Source: Aquimarina algicola (GTDB lineage Bacteria > Bacteroidota > Bacteroidia > Flavobacteriales > Flavobacteriaceae). From it: DNA of 64,000 nucleotides. Shown one piece after another: positions 24,251 to 33,190 of the stretch. Numbering within the stretch: position 1 is the stretch's first letter; every line of letters begins with the position of its first letter. Below the pieces are notes generated by a model. The model was not told the origin of the DNA. It saw only the letters and a program-made list of their open reading frames with translations, and did not search any database. The stretch lies in NCBI RefSeq assembly GCF_006443095.1, contig NZ_VFWZ01000004.1, positions 62,450 to 126,449 of the forward strand, given 5' to 3'. Both the position numbers and the translations under genes were made by a program.

Positions 24251-27200
24251 TTATTGAATGATCAGCTTTTGCGTTTTTGTCTTTTCACCTTCAACTTCTA
24301 TTCGTATCAAATACATCCCTGTTCCTAATGCTAAATCTTTTGCAGAAAAAGTATTGACTCCTGAATTCAGTTTAATTTGAGATTTTTTTCTTCCTAATAT
24401 TGTATAAATAGTTGCTGTTGCCTTTTTATTTACGTTCTTGCCAATATTAAGAACAAAACTATCTCTTGTAGGGTTAGGAGTAAGTTTTACAAAAGATAAA
24501 ACTCCTTCATCTTCATCTCCCATAATTGCTTCTACATCACCAAAAGAAGTTAAGGCTGTTGGTAACAGTGATCCTCCGCAAGAACCTTCATATATTTTGA
24601 CATTAGAGAATACCGATGTGTTACCACTACCTGCATCATTGTCATTTATAAATACTAATTGATTCATGGCTCCTGTATAAAAAGTTCCTACCGGGATAAC
24701 ATATTTTTTTGATCCAGACGTATAATCATCAAAATTCGTTACTCCGTAGTTTTGAGTACCATGAACTTTGAAGTATTGTGTAGCTGTCAATGTATTGTCT
24801 GTCTCAAATCCAATACCATGAATTTCTCCTTGTGATGTACTACTAAAATCAAATTCGATAACAGTATTAGTAGTTACGGTATAATTAAATGCTATAGATT
24901 TCCAGGTATTGTTTTGTAATGATAATGTAGTTCCTGTATTTTGGATTGTAAAGTTTCCGGCAGAATCTTGATTAGAGAAAGAATTGATCTGAAAATTATT
25001 GAAATCAATTGAATCACATACCGGGTCAGGATTACCTGTTCCATTTTGTATGCTTACAGCATCGATAGCAATATCACTTTGCCATCCTTGTGAACCATCT
25101 CCTGTTAATACATTAAACCTTAGTTGTACACTCGTTTCTCCTGCATATGCAGATAAGTCTATATTTGCTGCATTCCAGTCTGTTCCTTGTGCTCCGTTTC
25201 TAGAGAAAACACTAGTCCAACTACCAGTATTATCTGTTCGTGCCTCTACCGTTAAACTTTCTATAGCGCTTCCTATCATGTGATATCTAAATGCGAGACT
25301 AGGCGATGTTAGAGAAGAAAAGTTCAAACAAGGTGAATTAAGAATTGCTCTTTTATTAGGAAAACCTGTTCCATTACCTGAAGCTTCTACATAAACATAA
25401 GTAGATCCATCAAAAGCACTAGAAGGTCCCGTACCGTTTGAAGGTGTTCCACCAGAATTTCTAGTCCAGTTTAAATCATCAGCAGTCTCTTGAGCCCATT
25501 CTCCAAAATTTGTTTCAAAGCTTTCTGTAAATGGAAATGATGCTACATCACCAGAACAAGTTCCCGGACCAGGCCCTCCACCATCGCAAGGGTTTACAAA
25601 TGAAACAACTTGATCATTATTAGAGTTAGTTCCTCCATTATTATTTTCATTAGCTCCTTCTCCTACTCCTCGTTCTGCAAAAGCTTTCCAGATTAAACAT
25701 CTATATTGACCATTATACAAATCTTGATCTGCTTGCAAAATACCATCTCGACCAGAAACAAATCCAGGATTATTAGCGGTATTTTTTAATCCTTCAATAA
25801 CTAAGGCCATTGCTATATTATTACCACCGGTTCCATTATAAACATCAGGATCAAAACCTTCTTGATCAATCAAAAGCCATGTCATATCCCATAGAATAGT
25901 AGCAAAACCATACCCAACGCCATGAGGTACTCTTAAACCACCAATATCTGCATAATCAGTATTATTAATTGATCTATCAGTAGAATACGGTGTGGGACGG
26001 ATTCCTCCTCCTGTAGTCGGTTCTCCAATAGCATATGTTCCTACACCTCTTCCAGTTGTTCCTACATCACCAGGTTTCATTGTGAGTACAAGTCCGAACC
26101 AATCAGACCAACCTTCACCCATCTGCTCAGAACCACCAAGTCTGTTTGCCGAAGGACCTCCAACTAATCTAGTAGAAATCCCGTGTCCATATTCGTGTGC
26201 AATGATAACATTATCTAGATCACCATCTCTTGTAGGATTCGTAAATAAGAACATCGACATTCTTGGATTCGAACCATCTGGTGGTGTCGAGAAAGTAGCA
26301 TTATTAGTTCTACTACCATCTTGTGCATCTGCATTTACAGAGTCACTACCTATACCACCATTACCATAGTTATTTTCTTGAAAGTTTCCACTCGCTTCGT
26401 CAAACCCATATTGATACCATATATCATGCATAATATTGTTCCAGTAGAACAAATTAGTGATAGCGGCAGATAAGTATTGATCAGGACTTAGGTTAAGATT
26501 GATTGGAAAATCAAAATCAAGAGTTGCTCCACCATCTGGAGAAAAACCTGTTCCATTGTTACCATTTCTATCATCCTGAGCCCAAACATTATTACCTCTG
26601 GTTATTGTAAACTCTGCTCCAGAAGCTCCATTGGTGTCATGCCAACCAAAAGGCGAAGCAACTGTATTTGCAGGGTTTGTAACTATTGAACGATTACCAT
26701 GGTTTGGACTTTCTACCGGCAAAGCATATACATTGTAAGAATCTGGTGCAAATGCAGTAGCAGTGGCAGCAGTAACTTCTTTTTTATGATCAAACAATAC
26801 CGATCCATGATCGTGATTGTGATGATGTGCATCACCAAAACTACATTTTACAACCCAGTTTTCTTCGTAAATGATTTTTCCATTAGAGGCATCAACATAA
26901 CTATTCCACCAATTATTACCGCTTTTTTCATAAAGACTTACATTCCAACAAAGTTTAAGTTCATCATTATGCAATTTATATACTTTTGAAACTTCTATAG
27001 GATGTCCTTTCATAGCGATCCCGGAATTATCATACTTAGAAATAGTAGTCCCAGCAGAAGATTTACCAACTATTTTAGATAATTTGCCTGGTGCTGCTAG
27101 TCCGTGTGCTCTAGCAACAGCATTGATTGCCATTGCTTCTGTAGAAGATGATTTTGCAGAAACAATTTTTGACTTTGTATTTTTTACAAATTGGTCAATT

Positions 27201-27484
27201 TCATAAGTAATTTTATTGTTTTTTACGGTAAACTTATAAGTACCATCAATGATAGGGATATCACCGTGATATTGTTGCACATATACATGCTTAATTCCTG
27301 CTTTTAGCGAAGGAACCTCATCTGTAATTTTCCACTTAGAAAAGTCACCATCAGAAGATGCTTTTGCATTAGCATTTTCTTCGACATTGTCAAAATAATT
27401 TCGGATTAATGCACTAGAGTCTTGTGCAGAAATAGTTTGTCCTAGAAGAAGTAGCAATACGACAAACGAGTACATTTTTTTCAT
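24251..27484 (-). CDS. Secreted M36 (fungalysin) metalloprotease with T9SS sorting domain
   Basis: A 1077-residue secreted zinc protease. Signal peptide 1-20 (TISAQ end), then a fungalysin propeptide of about 200 residues with PepSY/FTP-like sequence (HVYVQQYHGDIPIIDG). A His-rich patch lies at 219-226. The catalytic domain has HEYGH at 430-434 and the third zinc ligand E457 in GEGWSD. After a Gly/Pro linker (about 635-645) come a MAM/jelly-roll-like domain (about 650-815), a further beta domain (about 820-970) and a T9SS type A C-terminal domain (LTPNPTRDSFVLNIG, ending KLIIQ). It should degrade extracellular proteins. It is monocistronic, with its own terminator. Confidence 0.95.
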   Translation of the reverse strand: MKKMYSFVVLLLLLGQTISAQDSSALIRNYFDNVEENANAKASSDGDFSKWKITDEVPSLKAGIKHVYVQQYHGDIPIIDGTYKFTVKNNKITYEIDQFVKNTKSKIVSAKSSSTEAMAINAVARAHGLAAPGKLSKIVGKSSAGTTISKYDNSGIAMKGHPIEVSKVYKLHNDELKLCWNVSLYEKSGNNWWNSYVDASNGKIIYEENWVVKCSFGDAHHHNHDHGSVLFDHKKEVTAATATAFAPDSYNVYALPVESPNHGNRSIVTNPANTVASPFGWHDTNGASGAEFTITRGNNVWAQDDRNGNNGTGFSPDGGATLDFDFPINLNLSPDQYLSAAITNLFYWNNIMHDIWYQYGFDEASGNFQENNYGNGGIGSDSVNADAQDGSRTNNATFSTPPDGSNPRMSMFLFTNPTRDGDLDNVIIAHEYGHGISTRLVGGPSANRLGGSEQMGEGWSDWFGLVLTMKPGDVGTTGRGVGTYAIGEPTTGGGIRPTPYSTDRSINNTDYADIGGLRVPHGVGYGFATILWDMTWLLIDQEGFDPDVYNGTGGNNIAMALVIEGLKNTANNPGFVSGRDGILQADQDLYNGQYRCLIWKAFAERGVGEGANENNNGGTNSNNDQVVSFVNPCDGGGPGPGTCSGDVASFPFTESFETNFGEWAQETADDLNWTRNSGGTPSNGTGPSSAFDGSTYVYVEASGNGTGFPNKRAILNSPCLNFSSLTSPSLAFRYHMIGSAIESLTVEARTDNTGSWTSVFSRNGAQGTDWNAANIDLSAYAGETSVQLRFNVLTGDGSQGWQSDIAIDAVSIQNGTGNPDPVCDSIDFNNFQINSFSNQDSAGNFTIQNTGTTLSLQNNTWKSIAFNYTVTTNTVIEFDFSSTSQGEIHGIGFETDNTLTATQYFKVHGTQNYGVTNFDDYTSGSKKYVIPVGTFYTGAMNQLVFINDNDAGSGNTSVFSNVKIYEGSCGGSLLPTALTSFGDVEAIMGDEDEGVLSFVKLTPNPTRDSFVLNIGKNVNKKATATIYTILGRKKSQIKLNSGVNTFSAKDLALGTGMYLIRIEVEGEKTKTQKLIIQ

Positions 27485-27891
27485 AAAGATAAGTTTTGAG
27501 TTTGTCTTATAAAATTAAATATTATTTAACTGTAATTAACATTTAACTATAATCTTATATTAAATTATCAAAAATTAACATTTATTATGAAAAATAATTA
27601 AAAGTAAAATTATTACACTAGAAATTACAGATGTGGTTGCTTAAACTAGTATAGATACTAGGATGACAACCAAAAGATATTTTAATTCTGAAAAAACTGT
27701 TTTATCAAAAAAATAAGAATACCTTTTTTGAATTACTGGAAAAGCATCGACTCTGTCCTAATTTTTTTTTCAAAAAAAACCAATTTTGAAGTTAAAAATG
27801 GTCATTTTGACTAACTATACTTTCTAAAAATTAAACAAAATATTCTTATCACTATCTTTATATTGTATTTTCTTTAATTTAAATATATAAT
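27485..27891. other. 407-bp AT-rich divergent intergenic region
   Basis: Divergent promoter region between the M36 protease (minus) and the YdeI-like gene (plus). No open frame or strong hairpin was noted; there are poly-A and poly-T runs near 27765-27780. Confidence 0.6.
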
Positions 27892-28374
27892 ATGAAAGAT
27901 CAGTTTTTTGCAACATATTTTAATACTCAAAATAGTATTGACATCCCTATTGATATTGCAAATTACTTTATAAACAAAAAATACAAACGAATAGTTGTAA
28001 AGATTACATGTAAGGAGAAATCAATGGAGTTTCATGCAGCTTTACAGAAATCCAAAAACAAATATTATATTCTCTTTAGTAAAGAAAAACAGAAAAAACT
28101 AAATGTTCTTGTTAATGATGGATTAGAGATTACATTATCAAAAGACACTTCAAAATACGGTGTAGAAATGCCAGAAGAATTTGAAGCTGTCTTACAAAGT
28201 GATTTTGACGGAGCTTCTCTTTTTGAGTCTTTGACTGATGGAAAAAAAAGAGGTTTGATCTATCATATATTAAAAATTAAAAATTCACAGACTCGTATAG
28301 ATAAAGCTTTAATCATCATCGAAAATTTAAAACGAGGAATACGCGATCAAAGAGAACTCATCAAGAAGTTTTAG
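27892..28374 (+). CDS. YdeI/OmpD-associated family protein
   Basis: A 160-residue protein. The first half resembles the DUF1905 beta-barrel, and the second half has the YdeI/OmpD-associated pattern MPEEFEAVLQSD, LTDGKKRGLIYHI, INxLKRG-like. Family members are small cytoplasmic proteins of uncertain role, some annotated as bacteriocin-protection or stress proteins. A second member lies at 57384. It is a single-gene unit. Confidence 0.85.
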   Translation: MKDQFFATYFNTQNSIDIPIDIANYFINKKYKRIVVKITCKEKSMEFHAALQKSKNKYYILFSKEKQKKLNVLVNDGLEITLSKDTSKYGVEMPEEFEAVLQSDFDGASLFESLTDGKKRGLIYHILKIKNSQTRIDKALIIIENLKRGIRDQRELIKKF

Positions 28375-28486
28375 GCTATTAATAGATATAGTAATTTGTC
28401 ATTTCCTTTCTTCAAAATAAAAACAACTTTAATTTTGAAGTTTTTAGGAAGAATATGTATTTTAGAGAATCACAAAAATCTTAATA

Positions 28487-29236
28487 ATGGACAAACGTAA
28501 ATTCCTAAAAACTACGATGATTGCTTCAACTGGATTAGCTACTGCTCCTTCGATAATTTTATCTGCTTGTACTTCTACAAACAAAAAGAAAGATGAAGAG
28601 CCTAATGCCGAAGAAGAAAACACAGATATTACAACACCTACTGTAGCAACATTCACTTTACCTAAACTGAATTATGCATATGATGCTTTTACTGATACTG
28701 TTGATGCAATGACGATGGAAATTCATTATTCTAAACATCATCAGGGTTATGTGAATAAGTTGAACAAAGCTTTAGCCGAGAATCCTATTCAAGGAAAAAG
28801 TATTGACGAAATCCTAAAAAATGATAATCTTCCTGAAGGAGTTAGAAACAACGGTGGTGGTCATTTTAATCATTCATTATTTTGGGACATTTTGACCCCT
28901 GGTGGTTCAATGTCTGAAAATTTTAAGAGCCTAATCGACCAAAATTTTAATTCTATGGATGCTTTCAAAAATGAATTGGCCGATGCTGGAAAGAAAAGAT
29001 TTGGATCTGGTTGGGCTTGGTTATGTCAGGATGCAGACAAAAAATTATTTATTACTTCTACTCCTAATCAAGATAACCCTCTGATGACCGTTGCAGAAAA
29101 GCAAGGACATCCTATTTTAGGTATTGATGTATGGGAACATGCATATTATTTAAAATATCAAAACAAAAGAGGAGATTATCTTAATAATATCATGAACATT
29201 ATCAATTGGGAAAAAGTAGAAGGTAAGTTATTATAA
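28487..29236 (+). CDS. Lipid-anchored Fe/Mn superoxide dismutase
   Basis: A 249-residue enzyme that dismutates superoxide outside the cytoplasm. It starts with KRKFLKTT, a Tat-like n-region with KR instead of RR, and a lipobox LSAC (C28), followed by an acidic linker. The SOD domain begins at about residue 55. The metal ligands are all present: H80 (MEIHYSKHH), H129 (HFNHSLFW), D214 and H218 (DVWEHAYYLKY). Most Fe/Mn SODs are cytoplasmic, so the lipoprotein form is a notable localisation. The Cu/Zn-SOD-like lipoprotein gene follows 124 bp later. Confidence 0.93.
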   Translation: MDKRKFLKTTMIASTGLATAPSIILSACTSTNKKKDEEPNAEEENTDITTPTVATFTLPKLNYAYDAFTDTVDAMTMEIHYSKHHQGYVNKLNKALAENPIQGKSIDEILKNDNLPEGVRNNGGGHFNHSLFWDILTPGGSMSENFKSLIDQNFNSMDAFKNELADAGKKRFGSGWAWLCQDADKKLFITSTPNQDNPLMTVAEKQGHPILGIDVWEHAYYLKYQNKRGDYLNNIMNIINWEKVEGKLL

Positions 29237-29360
29237 CACATCAAAATTTTATGATTCTGATAGTGTTCTAGACTTAGATAAACCTCATGCAAAACACTAT
29301 TATATAAGAATCATACCAAAATGCTTAAATTTGTTGCAATAATAATTTCAAGCAAAAAGT

Positions 29361-29885
29361 ATGAATGCCATAAAATTGATAGTACTAGTCTTAATTACCA
29401 CACTATATGCTTGTAAAAATGACAAAAAAGAAGACATTGACAGTGCAAAAAAACAAGCAAAAGAGAGTGATGTTATTGAGTTAGAAGTTCCGTTAGAACC
29501 CAAAGGTAATAGTAATGCTACCGGTAAAATTACTTTTATTGAAGATGAAGGCATGGTTAATATGATCGTTGAATTATCTGGATTAAGTCAGGGGCAACAT
29601 GCTATTTATATTCATGAAAAATCTAACGGAGAACATTTGAGTTCCTCTAATGATCTAGAGGGTAAATGGGGAGCTAAAGAAGGATATCACATCAAAAACC
29701 TAAAAGCTGATGCTCAAGGCAACGCAATGTTAACATTTGCAACAAATGATTGGTGTATGGGGTGTAAAGATTCTAAAAAAGACATTATAGGTAAAGCAAT
29801 TATTGTACATCAAAAAGTAGAAGATTCTTCTGCACAATCCAATAATGTAAGTGACAGAATAAGTTGTGCAGGTATCATTCAATAG
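29361..29885 (+). CDS. Cu/Zn-SOD-like lipoprotein with degenerate metal site
   Basis: A 174-residue lipoprotein (lipobox TLYAC at the end of a short signal). The fold-defining elements of Cu/Zn superoxide dismutase are there: TGKITFIEDEGMVNM, a GLSQGQHAIYIHEKS loop, the glycine-rich middle and GKAIIVHQKVED, plus the closing SCAGII. Several metal ligands are missing when aligned by eye: the first His of the FHVH pair is Tyr (IYIH), the zinc-loop histidines are reduced to one in GYHIKN, and the zinc Asp is not seen. Two Cys (CMGC) lie in an unusual position. It may be a copper-binding or non-catalytic homologue. It is next to the lipid-anchored Fe/Mn SOD. Confidence 0.82.
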   Translation: MNAIKLIVLVLITTLYACKNDKKEDIDSAKKQAKESDVIELEVPLEPKGNSNATGKITFIEDEGMVNMIVELSGLSQGQHAIYIHEKSNGEHLSSSNDLEGKWGAKEGYHIKNLKADAQGNAMLTFATNDWCMGCKDSKKDIIGKAIIVHQKVEDSSAQSNNVSDRISCAGIIQ

Positions 29886-29899
29886 TAATGTTTTATCTC

Positions 29900-29939
29900 A
29901 AAAAAGTCTTGGTGAAGTTTAATTTACTAAGACTTTTTT
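29900..29939 (+). terminator. Intrinsic terminator
   Basis: Stem AAAAAAGTCTTGGT (29900-29913) against ACTAAGACTTTTTT (29926-29939), one wobble pair, T-rich end. Closes the SOD pair and may also serve the convergent lipoprotein gene. Confidence 0.82.
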
Positions 29940-29949
29940 GTTTACGATT

Positions 29950-30432
29950 TTAATGTGTTTCTATTTTTACAGGATGTTTATCTAGTTTGTAAGTTTTAAA
30001 AATTTCATCCACTTCTTTTTTATTGAGTAATTTAATCTCATAATCTTTTAGTACTTCATTTTCAGACATCATGGATCTTGTCATGATCAACCCAAAAGCT
30101 TCTCTACGCTTTTCTATATTATGTTCTCCCTTATTTTTGACAGAAAATTTCTGATACGATTCTACCATTGCGAGCCATACTTCTATTTCTTTGTCAGGAT
30201 TCTGATCTTTTAGAAAATTATCATGCATCTCTTCAAAAGATATAGGATATACTTCTGAAAAAGTTATATGTATGTTTTTTATATGTTCTACTTGTTTGTT
30301 GGTAAGATTTTTTTCTACTATTATTTTGGGTGTCAACTTATCTTCTAGTTGTTGATATTGTGTTTGGTTGCTAAGGTTTTGATTGCAGGATATCAAAAGT
30401 ATTACCCATAAAAAAGAAATATAATGTTTCAT
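29950..30432 (-). CDS. Lipoprotein of unknown function
   Basis: The start at 30432 (MKHYISFLWVILLISC) gives a standard lipoprotein signal with lipobox LLISC; the longer frame to 30483 would put extra hydrophobic residues in front. The mature part is about 145 residues, charged and helical, with repeated Lys/Glu stretches (EDKLTPKIIVEKNLTNKQ, LNKKEVDEIFKTYKL). No family is recognised. It is transcribed towards the SOD genes. Confidence 0.75.
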   Translation of the reverse strand: MKHYISFLWVILLISCNQNLSNQTQYQQLEDKLTPKIIVEKNLTNKQVEHIKNIHITFSEVYPISFEEMHDNFLKDQNPDKEIEVWLAMVESYQKFSVKNKGEHNIEKRREAFGLIMTRSMMSENEVLKDYEIKLLNKKEVDEIFKTYKLDKHPVKIETH

Positions 30433-30616
30433 TTGTATTTTCTTGAGAATTGAGATTATACTATTCAAAATCAATAAGAACACCTTTTCTTATCTTCTGA
30501 AATTTACATTAAATTTTATATCAGACTCCTTAATTATTTAATAAAAAAATCAAAAAAATACGAGTAGTCTATTTCTTCTTCAACATGATAAACATAGATT
30601 ATTATCAAAATAAAAT

Positions 30617-30624
30617 TAACTTTG
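30617..30624 (+). promoter_or_regulatory. Bacteroidota -7 promoter element (TAACTTTG)
   Basis: Matches TAnnTTTG, 18 bp upstream of the start codon of the LETM1-related gene. No clear -33 TTTG was found at the expected distance. Confidence 0.5.
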
Positions 30625-30641
30625 TAATAAATCATTAACCA

Positions 30642-31829
30642 ATGAACCCTTCAACTTCTGGTTGGATAGACAAATTTCTCAGAGATTTGGAAACTGATCC
30701 GACTATACTAGAATTATCATCAAATACAATATATGCTGACTTAAGGAAAGCCGGTTTTATTTATGGCAATTCATTAGAAAGTATTGTAGTAAGCGACGCT
30801 GATATTGTGTATTCTGAAGAAGAAAAAACAAAAGTCAACTTATTCAAAGCATTGGTAATCACATATACAGAAACTACAAAAACAATTCACAAAGAAGATT
30901 GCATCTCCTCTTTACTTACTTTTTATGGGCTTTTGGATACAAAAAAATCATTTTTCTCTTTCCCAAACCTATTAAACACTAACAATAGTGAAAAACTAGA
31001 AAAAATAATACACACGAGAGTACAGACGAATGAATCTATTTTTAAAAAGAACTTTAGCCACTTATTAACCAACGCTCTACTATATGCAGATGTACTTGCA
31101 TACAAGTTTTATTTACTTAATAACGAAAATCCATTAGAATATGCGGCTAAGTTAGAAGAAACACTTACAAATACCGTGTTTCTTGCTTTAAATTCTAAAA
31201 AAGAAAAGGATGAGTACGACAAATTAGTCGTAAAATTGTTTGCTTCTTCTGTACGATACACAACTATACTATCAGAAGACAAAGCCAGTTTTGACCATAT
31301 AGAATTAGAAGGTTATAAAGATGATATCGAAAAAAAATATATTTTGGACCTTACAAGTCTTGCTGTATGGAATGATCAAGATTTAGATACTGGAGAACAA
31401 AGTTTTATGTCTGCTTTGGGGGCAGAATTAGAATTACCAAATTGGGTTACAAAAGAATCCATTGATCTGGTGCAACAATTTGTACAAGAACACAAAGACG
31501 ACATCACTTTTTTTAAATACTCAAATCCAGCTTTGCATTTTTACCAACAAACTGCAAGAACTGTAAGTATTCTGATTTTACGAAATAAAAAACGATTGAT
31601 TAAAGAAATTTCTCAAAGTAAAGAGCTGATGATTTTATTAGGACAATCTACGATTAGAGATCTTACACGAGAAGAAAAGAAAAAAGTAAAAAAACAATTA
31701 TTGGATGTTTGTAAAACGGTGCCATCTCTTGCAATCTTTATACTTCCTGGAGGAAGCTTATTGCTACCATTACTAATCAAATTTATTCCTCAGTTACTCC
31801 CCTCTGCTTTTAATGAAAACAGAGAATGA
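30642..31829 (+). CDS. LETM1-related protein
   Basis: A 395-residue protein. The C-terminus has the LETM1-like signature: TREEKKKVKKQLLDVCKTVPSLAIFILPGG, then LLLPLLIKFIPQLLPSAFNENRE (segments quoted in part). It probably forms a membrane-associated hairpin at the end of the chain. The N-terminal 300 residues are soluble and helical. In Bacteroidota this type is annotated as LETM1-related biofilm-associated protein. The actual role (ion exchange or membrane organisation) is not established here. Confidence 0.85.
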   Translation: MNPSTSGWIDKFLRDLETDPTILELSSNTIYADLRKAGFIYGNSLESIVVSDADIVYSEEEKTKVNLFKALVITYTETTKTIHKEDCISSLLTFYGLLDTKKSFFSFPNLLNTNNSEKLEKIIHTRVQTNESIFKKNFSHLLTNALLYADVLAYKFYLLNNENPLEYAAKLEETLTNTVFLALNSKKEKDEYDKLVVKLFASSVRYTTILSEDKASFDHIELEGYKDDIEKKYILDLTSLAVWNDQDLDTGEQSFMSALGAELELPNWVTKESIDLVQQFVQEHKDDITFFKYSNPALHFYQQTARTVSILILRNKKRLIKEISQSKELMILLGQSTIRDLTREEKKKVKKQLLDVCKTVPSLAIFILPGGSLLLPLLIKFIPQLLPSAFNENRE

Positions 31830-31839
31830 ATATGATGTA

Positions 31840-32466
31840 TTACACTTCTTCTAAATGTTCTAATTCTTTGTAGTTTTCTTTTAATCTACGAGTAAGAATA
31901 CCATATATAACTCTATAAAACAAAGCAAAGAAACCTGCAAATACAGATATAATCAATACTGTAACTACTATAAACAACCAAACAGGAGCTGCTTGAGCTG
32001 TCGTACCATTAGAAAACTCATCTGTAAAGAAATAAATATAGATCGTTGCAGCAAACATAGTAATACATATCTGACTAATATTCACCCAAATATATTGTTT
32101 TACTGTTCTCCTGGTTCTAATAATATTTTTCATCAAAACTTTTGTAGAATCTGTTGATCTTATTTTTTTATAATTCATATAAAATCTTATAATAAAATAT
32201 AATAAGATCAAATATGAAAATATTGAAATCCCGGTAAATACGTTTTCCAAGTTTTTACTTTCGAATTCAGTTTGCATACCGCTGAATTTGAAAATAGTAT
32301 CCAAAGATGCCCATAAAAAGAATTCTAAAATACTAATTACAAAAATCCATCTTACCAATGAAGACGATTTTTTAAGTTTCATTTTATAAATATCTGTATA
32401 TGTCAACTTGGGTAGCGCTTCTTCCTGCTTTTTCCAATCTTGCTTTAATAGTTCTAATTCGTCCAT
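31840..32466 (-). CDS. Membrane protein paired with ECF sigma factor
   Basis: A 208-residue protein with a cytoplasmic N-terminus (MDELELLKQDWKKQEEALPKLTYTDIYKMK) and four hydrophobic segments. The gene starts 3 bp after the sigma-factor stop codon. The pairing suggests an anti-sigma or regulatory partner, although no zinc-binding ASD motif is visible. It is a common pair in Flavobacteriaceae. Confidence 0.8.
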   Translation of the reverse strand: MDELELLKQDWKKQEEALPKLTYTDIYKMKLKKSSSLVRWIFVISILEFFLWASLDTIFKFSGMQTEFESKNLENVFTGISIFSYLILLYFIIRFYMNYKKIRSTDSTKVLMKNIIRTRRTVKQYIWVNISQICITMFAATIYIYFFTDEFSNGTTAQAAPVWLFIVVTVLIISVFAGFFALFYRVIYGILTRRLKENYKELEHLEEV

Positions 32467-32469
32467 GGG

Positions 32470-32964
32470 TTACGGATTTAAAATTTTTTTCAACTTCGTT
32501 TTCACTCTATTCATTTTTACTCTAGCATTAACCTCACTAATCCCCATAGTATCGGCAATATCTTTATATGATTTATCTTCTAGATATAAAAAAACTAATG
32601 CTTTTTCTATATCATTCAATTGTTTAATGGCTTTATACATTGATTTAAGTTGTTGTTCAACTTGATCATCATACTCTTCTGCTTTTATTTTAAAACTAAA
32701 AGATTCTATATCCGCAGTTTTTATAGCTTTCTTAGATCTTCTATAAAGCGTTATAGCAGTATTTAATGATACTCTATACATCCATGTACTAAATTTTGCA
32801 TCTCCTCTAAAATTTGGATATGCTTTCCATAGCTGAATGGTTATTTCCTGAAACAAATCATTATGTGAGTCGGGATCACTGGTATATATCCTACAAATTT
32901 TGTGCACAATATTCTGATTCTGCTCAAGGTGGGTTACAAAACTATGTTCTAATTCTTTGTTCAC
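32470..32964 (-). CDS. ECF-family RNA polymerase sigma factor
   Basis: A 164-residue sigma-70-family protein. Region 2 is seen at DLFQEITIQLWKAYPNFRGDAKFSTWMYRVSLNTA and region 4 at LEDKSYKDIADTMGISEVNARVKMNRVK (both in part). Length is typical of ECF factors. It would direct RNA polymerase to a specific regulon; the downstream membrane protein is likely its regulator. Confidence 0.92.
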   Translation of the reverse strand: MNKELEHSFVTHLEQNQNIVHKICRIYTSDPDSHNDLFQEITIQLWKAYPNFRGDAKFSTWMYRVSLNTAITLYRRSKKAIKTADIESFSFKIKAEEYDDQVEQQLKSMYKAIKQLNDIEKALVFLYLEDKSYKDIADTMGISEVNARVKMNRVKTKLKKILNP

Positions 32965-33163
32965 TCTGGTAAATTACTTAATTAATATGTATTTAAAAAA
33001 GTGACTTTGTTACAATCGAAAACCATCTTTTTATTTATCAGGCATACAAAACGTTAAAAATCATATTTTTAGAATTCAGGAGGCATCTTATCTTTCATCA
33101 TTTTTCTTTTTAAATAAGAGGGAAAAAACATCAATTTAGGTAGTGTTTTACATCATAAGAAGT

Positions 33164-33171
33164 TACCTTTG
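33164..33171 (+). promoter_or_regulatory. Bacteroidota -7 promoter element (TACCTTTG)
   Basis: Exact TAnnTTTG match 20 bp before the ATG of the NADH dehydrogenase gene. Confidence 0.6.
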
Positions 33172-33190
33172 TAAAACAATTTTTTTCATA

